Part shown: one piece after another, positions 36,145 through 45,012 of the stretch | How the letters are laid out: the number at the start of each line of letters is the position of its first letter | Position numbering within the stretch: the stretch's first letter is position 1 | Assembly: GCF_011421595.1 (NCBI RefSeq) | Contig: NZ_WTLH01000012.1 | Span: 1 to 54,160 of the forward strand | Length of the DNA: 54,160 bases | DNA from: Streptomyces sp. YIM 98790 | GTDB lineage: Bacteria > Actinomycetota > Actinomycetes > Streptomycetales > Streptomycetaceae | Reading direction: 5' to 3' | Position numbers and translations under genes: made by a program | Notes under the pieces: generated by a model | Database searches by the model: none | Told to the model about the DNA's origin: nothing | Seen by the model: only the letters and a program-made list of their open reading frames with translations

Positions 36145-36409
36145 GGTCTACGGGGTGCGCCGGTTCGCCGTCGTGCTGGACACGGAACCGGACGCGGAGC
36201 CCGCGACGGTGGTCATGGAGTGTGCGGTCTGCGGGGAGTCCGGGACGCCGGTCGAGGTCGCCGTGGCCGGCTCGGAGGTGGACCGTGCGGTGGCCCGCCG
36301 GAGGGCGGCGGAGTGGGTGAAGCGGCACCGGGACCGCAACCGGGAGCACTTCACCTACCGGCTGGTGGAGACCTCGCCCTGCCGCCTCGTCCCCGGGGAC
36401 TGGCGATGA
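36137..36409 (+). CDS. DUF7848-like small CxxC protein
   Basis: 90 residues from ATG 36137. The sequence MECAVCGESG carries a CxxC pair likely to bind zinc, between a beta strand (RRFAVVLDTEPDAEP) and a helix (AEWVKRHRDRNREHFTYRLV). Short proteins of this kind are frequent in Streptomyces next to DUF397/helix-turn-helix pairs; I place it in the DUF7848 group from memory, with moderate certainty. It overlaps both neighbours, so the three genes are translated together. Function unknown. Confidence 0.6.
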   Translation: MHEVYGVRRFAVVLDTEPDAEPATVVMECAVCGESGTPVEVAVAGSEVDRAVARRRAAEWVKRHRDRNREHFTYRLVETSPCRLVPGDWR

Positions 36410-36897
36410 CCGCCGTGCACGACGGCTACTGGTGCGAAGTCGTCGCCCGCTGTCCCGCCCTGGGCGGGGAATGGGTGCTGGGCGGTTACCGGGCCGGGAC
36501 GCCCCGGCTGGCGCTGCGGTGGCTGCGCGGCCAGGCACGCCGCCTGTCCGACGCGCTGGACCCGCACCCGTGGCGCGGCGGCCCGTTCCCGGCCGAGGCG
36601 CTGTACCGCTGCGACCCGCAGGCCCCGAACCCCGGGCGGGTCTTCCGCGAGTGGATGGATGACTTGCCCTGCCACGAGCGGCAGTTGGCCGCCCTGGTGG
36701 CCGGCCGGCACATCAGTGTCACCGCCCGTGTCCCCGACCGGGTGGGCGGCCGGTGGGACGCGGAGGTCACCTACGGGCTGTCCTGCCGCCCGATCGCCCT
36801 CCCCTTCCTGACCGGTCTGACCGGCCCGACCGGCCTGACCGAGGCGTCCCGCCGTACAGCTCGGATACCCGCCCGGCCGCGCCATGCGGCGGCCTGA
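36406..36897 (+). CDS. Hypothetical protein (163 aa)
   Basis: 163 residues from ATG 36406, overlapping the CxxC gene stop by 4 bases (ATGA). It begins DGYWCEVVARCPALGGEWVLGGY, then a Trp/Arg-rich helical part (LALRWLRGQARRLSDALD), and closes with a compositionally simple tail (LTGLTGPTGLTE repeats). No catalytic motif is visible. It is the last gene of the mini-operon and is followed by a strong bidirectional hairpin. Not recognised. Confidence 0.6.
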   Translation: MTAVHDGYWCEVVARCPALGGEWVLGGYRAGTPRLALRWLRGQARRLSDALDPHPWRGGPFPAEALYRCDPQAPNPGRVFREWMDDLPCHERQLAALVAGRHISVTARVPDRVGGRWDAEVTYGLSCRPIALPFLTGLTGPTGLTEASRRTARIPARPRHAAA

Positions 36898-36916
36898 GCT
36901 TTCAGCCCGACAGACT

Positions 36917-36982
36917 CCCGCCCCCCTGCCGGGGACGCAACCGACCGTCCCCCACGGCACAGCACCCCCGGCAGGGGGCGGG
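36917..36982. terminator. Bidirectional terminator hairpin
   Basis: An 18-base arm at 36917-36934 (CCCGCCCCCCTGCCGGGG) pairs with 36966-36982 except for one bulged base; the loop is 31 bases. It lies exactly between two convergent genes (ends at 36897 and 36994), so it probably stops transcription from both sides. Confidence 0.7.
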
Positions 36983-36993
36983 TCACCGGGCGG

Positions 36994-38481
36994 TCAGCCG
37001 GCGACGCGGGGGACGCCGCCCTTGCGGCCGATGTTGAAGGCGATGCGGTACACGTCCGGCAGGTCGATGCGGCCGTCCCGGCGGCGGCGCATCACGCCGA
37101 GCGTGATCAGCTCCTCGATCAGCAGCTCCGGGTCGTCGGGGTGGCGGGGGCCGGTGCGGATGTCCTCGCTGTCGGCGTTCCCGGACGCGTCCCGGAAGGT
37201 TTCGGCCTCCCGGCGCAGCGCCTCCGACAGGCCGGCCTCCCGCCACAGCTCCACGACCGTGGCCTGCTCGATGGGCACCTGGCGGCCGGCCAGGGGTGCG
37301 GCTGCCCGCTGCACCCACGGCATGTCCTCGCCGATCTCCTTCACCCTGGTCGTCGAGGCGGTCTGGACTCCCCTGCGGATGCCCTCGTGGTGCAGGGGGT
37401 ACCGGTGGCCGGCATAGGAGCCGCGGGTCTCGGCCACGGCGCGGTTCAGCGCGCTGAGAAAGCTGCGCGGGCTGACCTGCTCGACCCCGTCCATCAGATG
37501 GTTGGGCAGCCAGGTGTAGGTGTTGCCCTTGCGGTAGTTGGCGCCCATGTACGGGCCGGCGATCTGGGTGAACTGGTCCTCCTGGTGCCGCTCGTCGCCG
37601 CGCAGCAGCGCGGGCGGCACCCAGCGGCGGCCGTCCGCCTCCGGCTGCCACCCGCCGGTCAGCCTGCGGAAGCGTTCCGCGTGGTGGCCGTACTCGCCGC
37701 CGTGATTGCCCAGGTAGTGGAAGAGCAGGCCGTACAGGTTGGCCCGCGACCAGGTGAGGGCGGCGGCGTTGGCCGTCAGCTTGGAGGCGTCGGGGAAGCG
37801 GAGCAGCGCGCCGTCGAACATGTCCGGGCGGATGAAGACCTTGCAGCGGATGTTGCGGGTGCCCAGCCGCATCGCCAGGGCCAGCTCCAGAATGCCGCCG
37901 ACCAGGCGGTCCGCCTCGGCGCGGACCCGGTGCAGGCGGTCCAGGGCGTCGAAGAGGATCAGGTGGGTGGTGCCGTCCTGCTGCGCCTGCCGGTCGGCCC
38001 GGTGGATGATGCGCTCGGCCGCCCCCGGGTTGGCGCGCACCCATGCCACCCGGTCGCGCCATTCGACCAGCGGGCGCAGCTCCTCCCTGCCCAGCGTGGA
38101 CAGCAGCACGGTGTACCACAGGTCGTAGGGGCGGACACCGTCCTCCACCAGTTGCCACAGCACACCGGGGCCGGGGTACAGCTCCGGCTCCACGGCCGCG
38201 CCGTAGCCCGGCCAGACGGTCAGGCGGCGCAGCCGCTCGATGCCGTACTCCTCGGCGGCGACCTCCCGCAGGGTGTCGTCCAGCAGCGAGTGGTACCAGA
38301 AGGTCTTGCCGACGCCCCGCCCGCCGCGCACCACCGTGGCGTCCACATACAGGGCCGCGCGATGGCTGTCGGGGGTGAAGAGGGTGGTGAGGTTGGGCAG
38401 GATGGTGTCCGCGTCCGTGGCCTCGGGCAGTGCCGCGGCGAGCAGCTCGCGGTACTCGTCCGGTCCCAGCGGCTTGAGCAT
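36994..38481 (-). CDS. P-loop ATPase, third gene of the HEPN/ParA-like unit
   Basis: 495 residues from ATG 38481, 12 bases after the ParA-like stop, with GAGGA about 9 bases upstream. Walker A is VVRGGRGVGKTFWYHSLLDD near residue 55; a Walker B-like strand HLILFDALDRLHRV lies near 175. The rest is helical with an IRCKVFIRPDMFDG segment (about 237-250) and a C-terminal winged-helix-like end (LLIEELITLGVMRRRRDGRIDLP). It resembles predicted signal-transducing P-loop NTPases of actinobacteria but is not one I can name. Together with the two upstream genes it forms a tightly coupled unit behind pglW; a regulated-toxicity or defence role is inferred. Confidence 0.7.
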   Translation of the reverse strand: MLKPLGPDEYRELLAAALPEATDADTILPNLTTLFTPDSHRAALYVDATVVRGGRGVGKTFWYHSLLDDTLREVAAEEYGIERLRRLTVWPGYGAAVEPELYPGPGVLWQLVEDGVRPYDLWYTVLLSTLGREELRPLVEWRDRVAWVRANPGAAERIIHRADRQAQQDGTTHLILFDALDRLHRVRAEADRLVGGILELALAMRLGTRNIRCKVFIRPDMFDGALLRFPDASKLTANAAALTWSRANLYGLLFHYLGNHGGEYGHHAERFRRLTGGWQPEADGRRWVPPALLRGDERHQEDQFTQIAGPYMGANYRKGNTYTWLPNHLMDGVEQVSPRSFLSALNRAVAETRGSYAGHRYPLHHEGIRRGVQTASTTRVKEIGEDMPWVQRAAAPLAGRQVPIEQATVVELWREAGLSEALRREAETFRDASGNADSEDIRTGPRHPDDPELLIEELITLGVMRRRRDGRIDLPDVYRIAFNIGRKGGVPRVAG

Positions 38482-38493
38482 GCGCGTCCGTCC

Positions 38494-39924
38494 TCAGCTT
38501 TCCGGCGGGCTTTCCGATGCCGGGTTCGCGGTGATGAGCCGGCCGGCGGTGGTGAGGAAATCACGGTACGCGGCCTGCACGAAGGCCCGGTCCTGCCAGC
38601 CCGGCGTGGAGTCCGCGTCCAGCCCGATCAGACCGGGCTCGAAGAGGATGGGCACGGGGTAGTGGGGGGCCGAGTCGTCCTGCGGGGTGGGGAAGAAGGC
38701 GTCGGGATCGTCCGGGTCGGACACGTCGTCGTACAGCGCGGAGAAGCACTCCCACGCATGGTCGCGGAAGGACTCCAGGTAGGCGTCCTTGGGGCGCTGC
38801 GGCGAGTCCGGGACCATGGCGGCGACCATGCGCAGTTTCTCGCGGATCTCCCGGGCCTGGCCCGAGGTGCGCCAGGCGGCGAAGAGGTCGCCGTAGCCCT
38901 GCCAGGTCTGCCGGTTGTCCGCGCCGAAGAGCAGGGCGAGATCGCACAGCCGCGAGATGGTGACGGCGGCGATGTCGTGGATGCCGGCCCGGCTGTCCAT
39001 CAGGACCACGTCGGGGCGGCGTCCGCTGTCGCCGGTGCGCCGCACGGCGTCCTCGCAGCAGCGGACCGCGTCTTCGAGCCGGTCGGCGAAGGCGGCGCCG
39101 GGGATATCGGCATACACCCGGTTGAGCTTGTCCACGTAGGAGTAGGGGACCTCCTCCGCGCCGCCGTCCGGGCCGTCGCCGTCCCGCCCCCGGGCGGGTG
39201 CCACCCAGAGTTCCCCCCGGCCGGTGGGGGGCGTGTATCCGGTGGGGGCGACCACCTCCAGGCCCTGCGCGTTGCCCACCGCGGCCTCCACCAACTGGTC
39301 GACGATCCCGTACGGGGGCAGGTGTGCCTGGTCGGCGAGGAGCGGCCCGGCCCCCGGCGCTTCGAGATCGAGGTCGACGACGAGGACGATCCGCCCTTCG
39401 TCGGCGAGGTGGCGGGCCAGCATCGCGGTGGCCGTGGTGCGCCCGACGCCGCCCCGGAAGCCGTACAGGGCGGTGCGGTGGGTGAACGAACCGTCGGTCT
39501 CCGGATCGGGGGTGGAGACGCGGGACCAGTCCTGGCCGACCACGGTGTTGTCGATCAGCCGCACGGTGCCCCGGCCGGCGGCCGGGGGTTCCGCGGGGAG
39601 CTGGACGGGCACGGCGACGGGCACGGCGTGCGGGGAGTGCAGCAGTGCTTCGGCGGAGAACAGGGCCGAGGCCAGGAGCACGGGCCGCTCGGCGGCGTAC
39701 CGCTGGAGGCGGTCGGCCAGGCGGGTGGCCCAGACCGCCGGGCGGTCTTCCGGGACCGGCCGTCCGCGGTCGTCCACCACGAGGGAGAAGCGGCCCAGGA
39801 CGTCCCGGACGAGAAGCACGTCCTGCCCTTCGGCGGCCACCTCGCCGGCGATGGCCAGGGCGCGCGGACGGGCGTCGTCGAACCGGACCGGGCCGGCGCG
39901 GAGAGTCCCGGCGGGGTGAGTCAC
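38494..39924 (-). CDS. KGGVGR-variant ParA/MinD-like ATPase
   Basis: 476 residues from GTG 39924, which overlaps the HEPN stop (GTGA) and has GGAGGG 5 bases upstream. After an N-terminal domain of unknown fold (about 1-150) comes a deviant Walker A, YGFRGGVGRTTATAMLARHL (about 154-173). The classical KGGVGKT of ParA/MinD thus reads RGGVGRT, with Arg instead of the P-loop Lys. VVDLDLEAPGAGPLL (about 182-196) and VVLMDSRAGIHDIA match the A' and B motifs of this class. Such variant ATPases occur in actinobacteria beside other NTPases. It is the middle gene of the unit and may act as a sensor or assembly switch. Confidence 0.75.
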   Translation of the reverse strand: MTHPAGTLRAGPVRFDDARPRALAIAGEVAAEGQDVLLVRDVLGRFSLVVDDRGRPVPEDRPAVWATRLADRLQRYAAERPVLLASALFSAEALLHSPHAVPVAVPVQLPAEPPAAGRGTVRLIDNTVVGQDWSRVSTPDPETDGSFTHRTALYGFRGGVGRTTATAMLARHLADEGRIVLVVDLDLEAPGAGPLLADQAHLPPYGIVDQLVEAAVGNAQGLEVVAPTGYTPPTGRGELWVAPARGRDGDGPDGGAEEVPYSYVDKLNRVYADIPGAAFADRLEDAVRCCEDAVRRTGDSGRRPDVVLMDSRAGIHDIAAVTISRLCDLALLFGADNRQTWQGYGDLFAAWRTSGQAREIREKLRMVAAMVPDSPQRPKDAYLESFRDHAWECFSALYDDVSDPDDPDAFFPTPQDDSAPHYPVPILFEPGLIGLDADSTPGWQDRAFVQAAYRDFLTTAGRLITANPASESPPES

Positions 39925-40415
39925 AGCAGCCCTCCATTGATCAGGGCCTGTTGGTGCACGGTGATGATCGCGTGGGCCACGGTACGCCGTGCAGCGACGT
40001 CCTGCGCGGCGACCGCGGTGCCGTCGCGGTAGCGTTCCTCGACCGACCAGGCGTCGAAGGCCGACAGGCCGCCCAGTGCGGCTGCCGTACGGGTGGCAGA
40101 CCGGCCGCGGGCGAGCAGCGCCAGGTCGGCGGCCACCCACGGCAGGTGTCCCAGGTCCCGGGGCTTCCCCGTCGCCGGGTCGAGATACCACGGCCTCTTG
40201 GACCCGGGCTTTCCCTCCTTCTTCGGATTCAGGGTGACGGCGGAGGTGAACCGCAGCAGCAGGCTCTTCAGCGCGCACTCCACCGCGAAGCCGAAATGGT
40301 GGTCGGCGTTGCACAGGCGCCCGTTGTCGTGCAGCAGCACGGCATCCCAGTAGTGCCGCTCGGCGGCATGAGCGAAGTGGTGCTCTGCTGAGGTGGTCGG
40401 CACCCGAGCGATCAT
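39921..40415 (-). CDS. HEPN-domain protein with Rx4H motif
   Basis: 164 residues from ATG 40415, only 10 bases after the pglW stop, so it is probably read on the same transcript; no good ribosome binding site is visible, suggesting coupling to pglW termination. Predicted helices HFAHAAERHYWDAVLLHDNG and HHFGFAVECALKSLLLR resemble HEPN/SAV2148-like proteins. Near the C-terminus RRTVAH (about 143-148) gives the Rx4H signature of HEPN ribonucleases. HEPN proteins are frequent RNA-cutting effectors in defence and toxin systems. Here it would be the effector candidate, with two ATPases downstream as controllers. The HEPN call is by pattern only. Confidence 0.65.
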   Translation of the reverse strand: MIARVPTTSAEHHFAHAAERHYWDAVLLHDNGRLCNADHHFGFAVECALKSLLLRFTSAVTLNPKKEGKPGSKRPWYLDPATGKPRDLGHLPWVAADLALLARGRSATRTAAALGGLSAFDAWSVEERYRDGTAVAAQDVAARRTVAHAIITVHQQALINGGLL

Positions 40416-40425
40416 AGAGCGCGCA

Positions 40426-43400
40426 TCACCCGGCCGGCCCAGCCGCGTCCGCCGTTCGCGACGCTGTTCGTGCGGCCGTTCGGACCTCCGGCTGAGCCTC
40501 TGCCCGGGCCTGTGTCCGGGCTTCTGCCCGGGCTTGTGCCGACGACGTCTGCAGGTCCTTGAGGAAGAGCCGGTCCAGCACCACCCACTCGGTGTCCCGG
40601 TCCACCACTTCCACCGTGCGGCCGTCCAGGGTGGGGGCGGCCCGTGGGTCGTCCATGGGCAGCAGCAGCCACAGACCGTGCGGGGTGTCGGACGGACGAC
40701 GCGCAGCCTGCTGGAGCCGGGCCACCAGCTCCCGGCCACCGCCCTCCCAGTAGCGGGCCAGCAGTCCGGCGTTGTGCAGGAACAGCACCGTGCGCGGGCC
40801 CGCCGCCTCGGCCCGGGACGTCAGCCGGTCGGCCAGGCGCTGGGTCGCGGCCCTGGTGTACGAGGCGAGGGCTGCGCCCAGCTCGCCGGAGGCGGTCAGG
40901 CGCGCGTCGGCCTTCAGCAGCGCCTGCCAGCGCACGCCCTGCTCCTCGGCCAGCTCCCGCAGCGCGGTGAGGAATTCGTCGCCCAGGGAGACCGGAAGGA
41001 CGTCGAAGCGGTCGGCGAGGTGCCGGGCCGTGCCGCGCAGGTCCGCTCCCTTGAGGGTGAGGGCCAGAAAGCCGCCCCGGCGCAGCGCGGTCTCCAGCTT
41101 CAGCCGCAGGACCTGCCGCGGGTCGCGGCCGGCTGCGACGTCCGCCTGGGAAGCCCGGACCAGCACACTGGTCCGGGTCGGTTCGGAGACCTCGCTGTGC
41201 GGCCGGCTGCTGCCCGCACCGCTGCGCGCCGGCATGAAGCGCTTGCGCTGTATGTCGTAGGTCAGGGGGAACTGGGCCTCGGCAAGAGCCTCCTGAAGCT
41301 CGACGTAGGTGAGTTCCTCCAGCCCTTCCAGCCCCGGGAACCGGGCCCGCACCCGGGTCAGCAACTCCTCGATGGAGATGCCCGTGCCCGGCCGCACTCC
41401 GGCCGGGGCCTGGGAGATCCGCAGCGCCCGCGGCAGCGGCAGGTCGCGGGGGAACACCTCCAGGCGCCGCGAGACGGCGACCCGCTCGGCGACAGCCGCG
41501 GCGAGGGTGACCAGCCGGGTGTCCGCCAGCGGCGCCATCCCGTCGGGAGCGGGCACCGTCCGCAGTTCCCGCACCACGGTGGCGCGGCCGGGGAGCGGAT
41601 CGCGGGCTGCCAGGTCCGCCGCCAGTTCGCCGAGCCCGGCGGCGTAGTCGGCGAGTTCCGCCGGGGTGGGCTCGTCGGCGCCCGGGCGGTCCTCCAGGGC
41701 CAGCAGGACCCGCCCGCCGCGCCGCAGCACGGCGAGGCGGGCGACGGCCTCCGTACCGGTGCCGCTCGTGTCACCGTCCTGTGCGTCGTGGAGCGGCTCC
41801 TCGTCGCGTTTCCGGGCCTCCGTCTCGGCGGCGGCCCGCACCACGGCGAGCGCCCTGGCAAGCGTCTGGGCCGGGCTGTCGGCTCCGGCTCCGTGCCGGG
41901 CCCGCAGTTCGGCGGCCAGCTCCTCGGCCGTCATCACCCTGCCCTGGGCGGTAAGGATCTCCACGAGTTCGTCGCGGACCTGGCGCAGCCATGGCAGGGC
42001 AGCCCACTGTTCAAGGGCCGCCTGCTGGTGCTTGGACACCGTGGCCTGGCTGATGTTGAGCGCCTTGGCGATGGAGGTCTGGGCCGGCCAGGTCTCCAGC
42101 GGAGCGGCGCCCGGCAACTGCAGCGTGGCCAGCACGACATCGGGGCGCGGCCGGGAACGGCGTCCCTCGCCGGAGGGCGTCAGGCGGGCGGCGAGCTCGT
42201 CGATCGAGCCGTAGCCGTCCGCCCCGGCATCCGCGGTCCCGCCGGTGCGGACGCTTTCCGCGGCGGGCTTCGCGGCCGGCCGCTGCCGCAGGGCGGCGCT
42301 CCACTGACGGTGGCGGCGATTGAGTTCCTTGCGGACCACGGCGCCGGCGCCCCGGGCGCGGGAGATGACATGCGGCTGGACGGCCAGCAGGCCCCGGACA
42401 TCGGTCGCTCCCAGGGCGCCGGCCACCGACACCGCGCGGGGGGACAGGCCCGCGGCGTCCAGCGGCGTGTCCAGGGTCGCCGCGGCGGCGGCCTGCTCCC
42501 GGGCGTCCTCGATGTCGACGGCGTTCGCGCCGACGGTCGCCGGCGTGGTGGCCGGGCGGGCCGAGTCGGCGGTGCGGAAGATCTGCCGCCAGGCGTCCCA
42601 CATCTGCTGGAGGCTGTCGAAGCGGTGCTCGACATCCCGGTGCAGTGCTCGCTCGAAGAACCTGGTCAGCCCGTCTCGCAGCGCGGGTTCGAACAGTTCG
42701 TCGGAGAGGGAGAGCTGTGCGTCCGGCACGGTCAGCGGGGCGCTTCGTCCGTCACCCCACACGGGGCGTTCCCCGGAGGCCATTTCGTGGAGTGTCACGG
42801 CCGCGGCATACCGCTCGGCGTGGTCGTCGTAGCGGGAACGACGGCTGCTGCCGAGGAAGGGATCGAGGTAGCCGCGGGTTCCCGCCTGGATGTCCTTGTC
42901 CGGGGCGTCTGCAAGCGAGAAGTCGAACAGCATGAGCTGCCAGGAGCCGTCGCTGCGTTTGAACAGGCCGAGATTGTCCGGCTTGATGTCCCGATGGCGG
43001 ACCCCGCGGGCCGCCAGACTGTCGAGGGCGTGGAACAGGTCGTTGCCGAAGCGCTCCAGCTGGTCGTAGCTGAGCCGGCCTTCGCCGCGCAGCCGGGAGC
43101 CGAGGCTGACCGGCTCGCGGTCCCCCGCGCTCCGGAACCCGCCGGCGTATTCGATTTCCAGCAGGGTGCGGCCGCCCAGCTCCCGCGGCTCCTCCAGAAG
43201 CTTGACGATGCGGTCGCCGCCGACTTCCTTGAGCGCCGCGGCCTCGGCGTAGAGTCGCGCGTCCTTCTCCCGGTCCAGGGCGATCTTGAACACCCTCGGA
43301 GGTTCCGGCCGTCCGGCTCCGTCCCCGTGCTCGTCATTGCCCTCGTGCTGGTCGGTGGGCCGGACCAGCACCGCGCGGGCGGTGGCGCCCGTTCCCAGGA

Positions 43401-45012
43401 CGCGTACGACGGTCCAGCGGTCGTCGATCGGCCTGCCCGGCTGCACGGTCAGCGGGTCGGGGAGCGAGGCGCCGGGTTCCTCCGGCGGCGTGGCATCCTC
43501 CTCCGCCTTGTCCAGCAGCCGGAGGAAGTCGTCCGCCGAGGGCAGGCGGTCCTGCACATCGGGACGAGTGGCCTGGAAGACGAGGTCGTCGAGGGCCGAG
43601 GAGATGCCGTCGGCGATCGCGTAGGGATGCAGGCCGCCCTCGGCGGCAAGCCGGTCGATGAGGGCACTGCGGCGGTCGGCCGGGGGACGTCCGGTGAGCA
43701 GAAGATAGGAGAGACTGCCCAGGCCGAACACATCGAGGTCGACCGGGTCGGCAAACTCCTGATCGGTCTCGGGGGCGAGGTAGACCTGAGCCGTATCGGC
43801 GATGAGACCGGCGTCGAGAGGGGTGTCGCCGAGCGAGCGGAGATGGGTGGTGTCGAAGTCCCTGGCCGCGGTCTGCCAGTCGGCGATGCGCAGCACGGGG
43901 TCACTGCCGTCCTCCTTGGCGGAGACGTAGACGGACCGTGCCGCCAGGGCGCGATGGTAGAGGGAGCGGTTGTGGGCGTACCGCACGGCCTCGCCGAGCT
44001 GGCGGACCAGGTTGAGCCGGTCGTCGGCGGTGAGCCGGCCGCCGTAGGCGTCGAGGTACGCGTCCAGCCGCAGATCGGACTCGCGGTGGCGGAAGAGAAT
44101 GGCCGGCCCACCCCGGTGTTCGCGGATCTGGACGGCCTGCACGATGCCGCGGTGATTGATGCCCTGCAGGACCTGGTACTCGCGCCGCGCGGCGCGATCC
44201 ACCTTGAGACGCTGCTGTTCGGATGCCGCCTCGCCGGCCAGATAGATACGTACCCGGCCACGCTCCTGCACCAGGCCGTCGTCGCGCGCGGCGAGCCGGT
44301 CCTCCCAGCCGGGGCCCGCGTCCAGGACACCCGGCTGCAGTCTCCAGTCGTCCCCGTACCGCAGGTGCGCAGTGGAATGGCTGATGCCGATGTGCTTCAT
44401 CAGCGCTTCGACGAGCTGACCGGTCTGGGGAGTGATGCGCCAGCTCTCCCGTTCCGGTGGCAGGCCGAGCAGATCGTCCCAGATCCGGGGCAGCCCGCTT
44501 GCGCCGTCGTTGAGCCCGAAGACGCCCGGTTGCTGGAACTCGTCCAGCTCGCTCCGCAGCGTCGGGTCGTGCAGGAAGACGGCCGGCTTGATGAACGGCA
44601 CCCTGCGCGGGTCCTTGCCGGTGGCTCGGGCCGCGCGCTCCAGCCGGCTCTTGAGCTCCTTCGTCTTCAGGTCCGTGAGGTGCAGGGGGTTCTTCAGGGT
44701 ACGGACCCGGTCGCCGTGGAACTGCCAGGTGTCTCCGTGGTTCACCAGGCGTCCGGGATGCCCCTTGAGTTCCAGCAGGTAAAGGCCGCCCGGAACGACG
44801 ATGAGCAGGTCGCACTCGTTGACGCGTCCGGAGGCACCGGTGAACTGGAACGTCGCCCAGGCACGGTAGGGCTCTGCCTGCGGCATCAGCCGCCGGATGT
44901 GGTCCAGGCCCTCCTGCTCCCACCGGTAGCCGGAACGGCGGGGCTGGAACCAGCGCTCCTTGCGCGGCGGCGGTCCGGGCTTGGGCACGGAGGACCGCGC
45001 TGCGGGCGTCAC
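40426..45012 (-). CDS. pglW: BREX-2 serine/threonine kinase PglW
   Basis: 1528 residues from GTG 45012 (GGAGG 8 bases upstream). Domains in order: an N-terminal NERD nuclease-related domain (VNECDLLIVV...LYLLELKGHPG, about 50-90); a first kinase-like domain (about 240-480) that looks inactive, since the catalytic loop reads YHRALAARSVYV and the DFG position DWQ; a second kinase domain (about 530-830) with glycine loop VLGTGATARAV, HRDIKPDNLGLF near 674 and LFDFSLA; then a long C-terminal region with a helix-turn-helix-like SIAKALNISQATVSKHQ. PglW is the regulatory kinase of the Pgl phage-growth-limitation system. The HEPN gene follows within 10 bases. Confidence 0.92.
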   Translation of the reverse strand: MTPAARSSVPKPGPPPRKERWFQPRRSGYRWEQEGLDHIRRLMPQAEPYRAWATFQFTGASGRVNECDLLIVVPGGLYLLELKGHPGRLVNHGDTWQFHGDRVRTLKNPLHLTDLKTKELKSRLERAARATGKDPRRVPFIKPAVFLHDPTLRSELDEFQQPGVFGLNDGASGLPRIWDDLLGLPPERESWRITPQTGQLVEALMKHIGISHSTAHLRYGDDWRLQPGVLDAGPGWEDRLAARDDGLVQERGRVRIYLAGEAASEQQRLKVDRAARREYQVLQGINHRGIVQAVQIREHRGGPAILFRHRESDLRLDAYLDAYGGRLTADDRLNLVRQLGEAVRYAHNRSLYHRALAARSVYVSAKEDGSDPVLRIADWQTAARDFDTTHLRSLGDTPLDAGLIADTAQVYLAPETDQEFADPVDLDVFGLGSLSYLLLTGRPPADRRSALIDRLAAEGGLHPYAIADGISSALDDLVFQATRPDVQDRLPSADDFLRLLDKAEEDATPPEEPGASLPDPLTVQPGRPIDDRWTVVRVLGTGATARAVLVRPTDQHEGNDEHGDGAGRPEPPRVFKIALDREKDARLYAEAAALKEVGGDRIVKLLEEPRELGGRTLLEIEYAGGFRSAGDREPVSLGSRLRGEGRLSYDQLERFGNDLFHALDSLAARGVRHRDIKPDNLGLFKRSDGSWQLMLFDFSLADAPDKDIQAGTRGYLDPFLGSSRRSRYDDHAERYAAAVTLHEMASGERPVWGDGRSAPLTVPDAQLSLSDELFEPALRDGLTRFFERALHRDVEHRFDSLQQMWDAWRQIFRTADSARPATTPATVGANAVDIEDAREQAAAAATLDTPLDAAGLSPRAVSVAGALGATDVRGLLAVQPHVISRARGAGAVVRKELNRRHRQWSAALRQRPAAKPAAESVRTGGTADAGADGYGSIDELAARLTPSGEGRRSRPRPDVVLATLQLPGAAPLETWPAQTSIAKALNISQATVSKHQQAALEQWAALPWLRQVRDELVEILTAQGRVMTAEELAAELRARHGAGADSPAQTLARALAVVRAAAETEARKRDEEPLHDAQDGDTSGTGTEAVARLAVLRRGGRVLLALEDRPGADEPTPAELADYAAGLGELAADLAARDPLPGRATVVRELRTVPAPDGMAPLADTRLVTLAAAVAERVAVSRRLEVFPRDLPLPRALRISQAPAGVRPGTGISIEELLTRVRARFPGLEGLEELTYVELQEALAEAQFPLTYDIQRKRFMPARSGAGSSRPHSEVSEPTRTSVLVRASQADVAAGRDPRQVLRLKLETALRRGGFLALTLKGADLRGTARHLADRFDVLPVSLGDEFLTALRELAEEQGVRWQALLKADARLTASGELGAALASYTRAATQRLADRLTSRAEAAGPRTVLFLHNAGLLARYWEGGGRELVARLQQAARRPSDTPHGLWLLLPMDDPRAAPTLDGRTVEVVDRDTEWVVLDRLFLKDLQTSSAQARAEARTQARAEAQPEVRTAARTASRTADAAGPAG

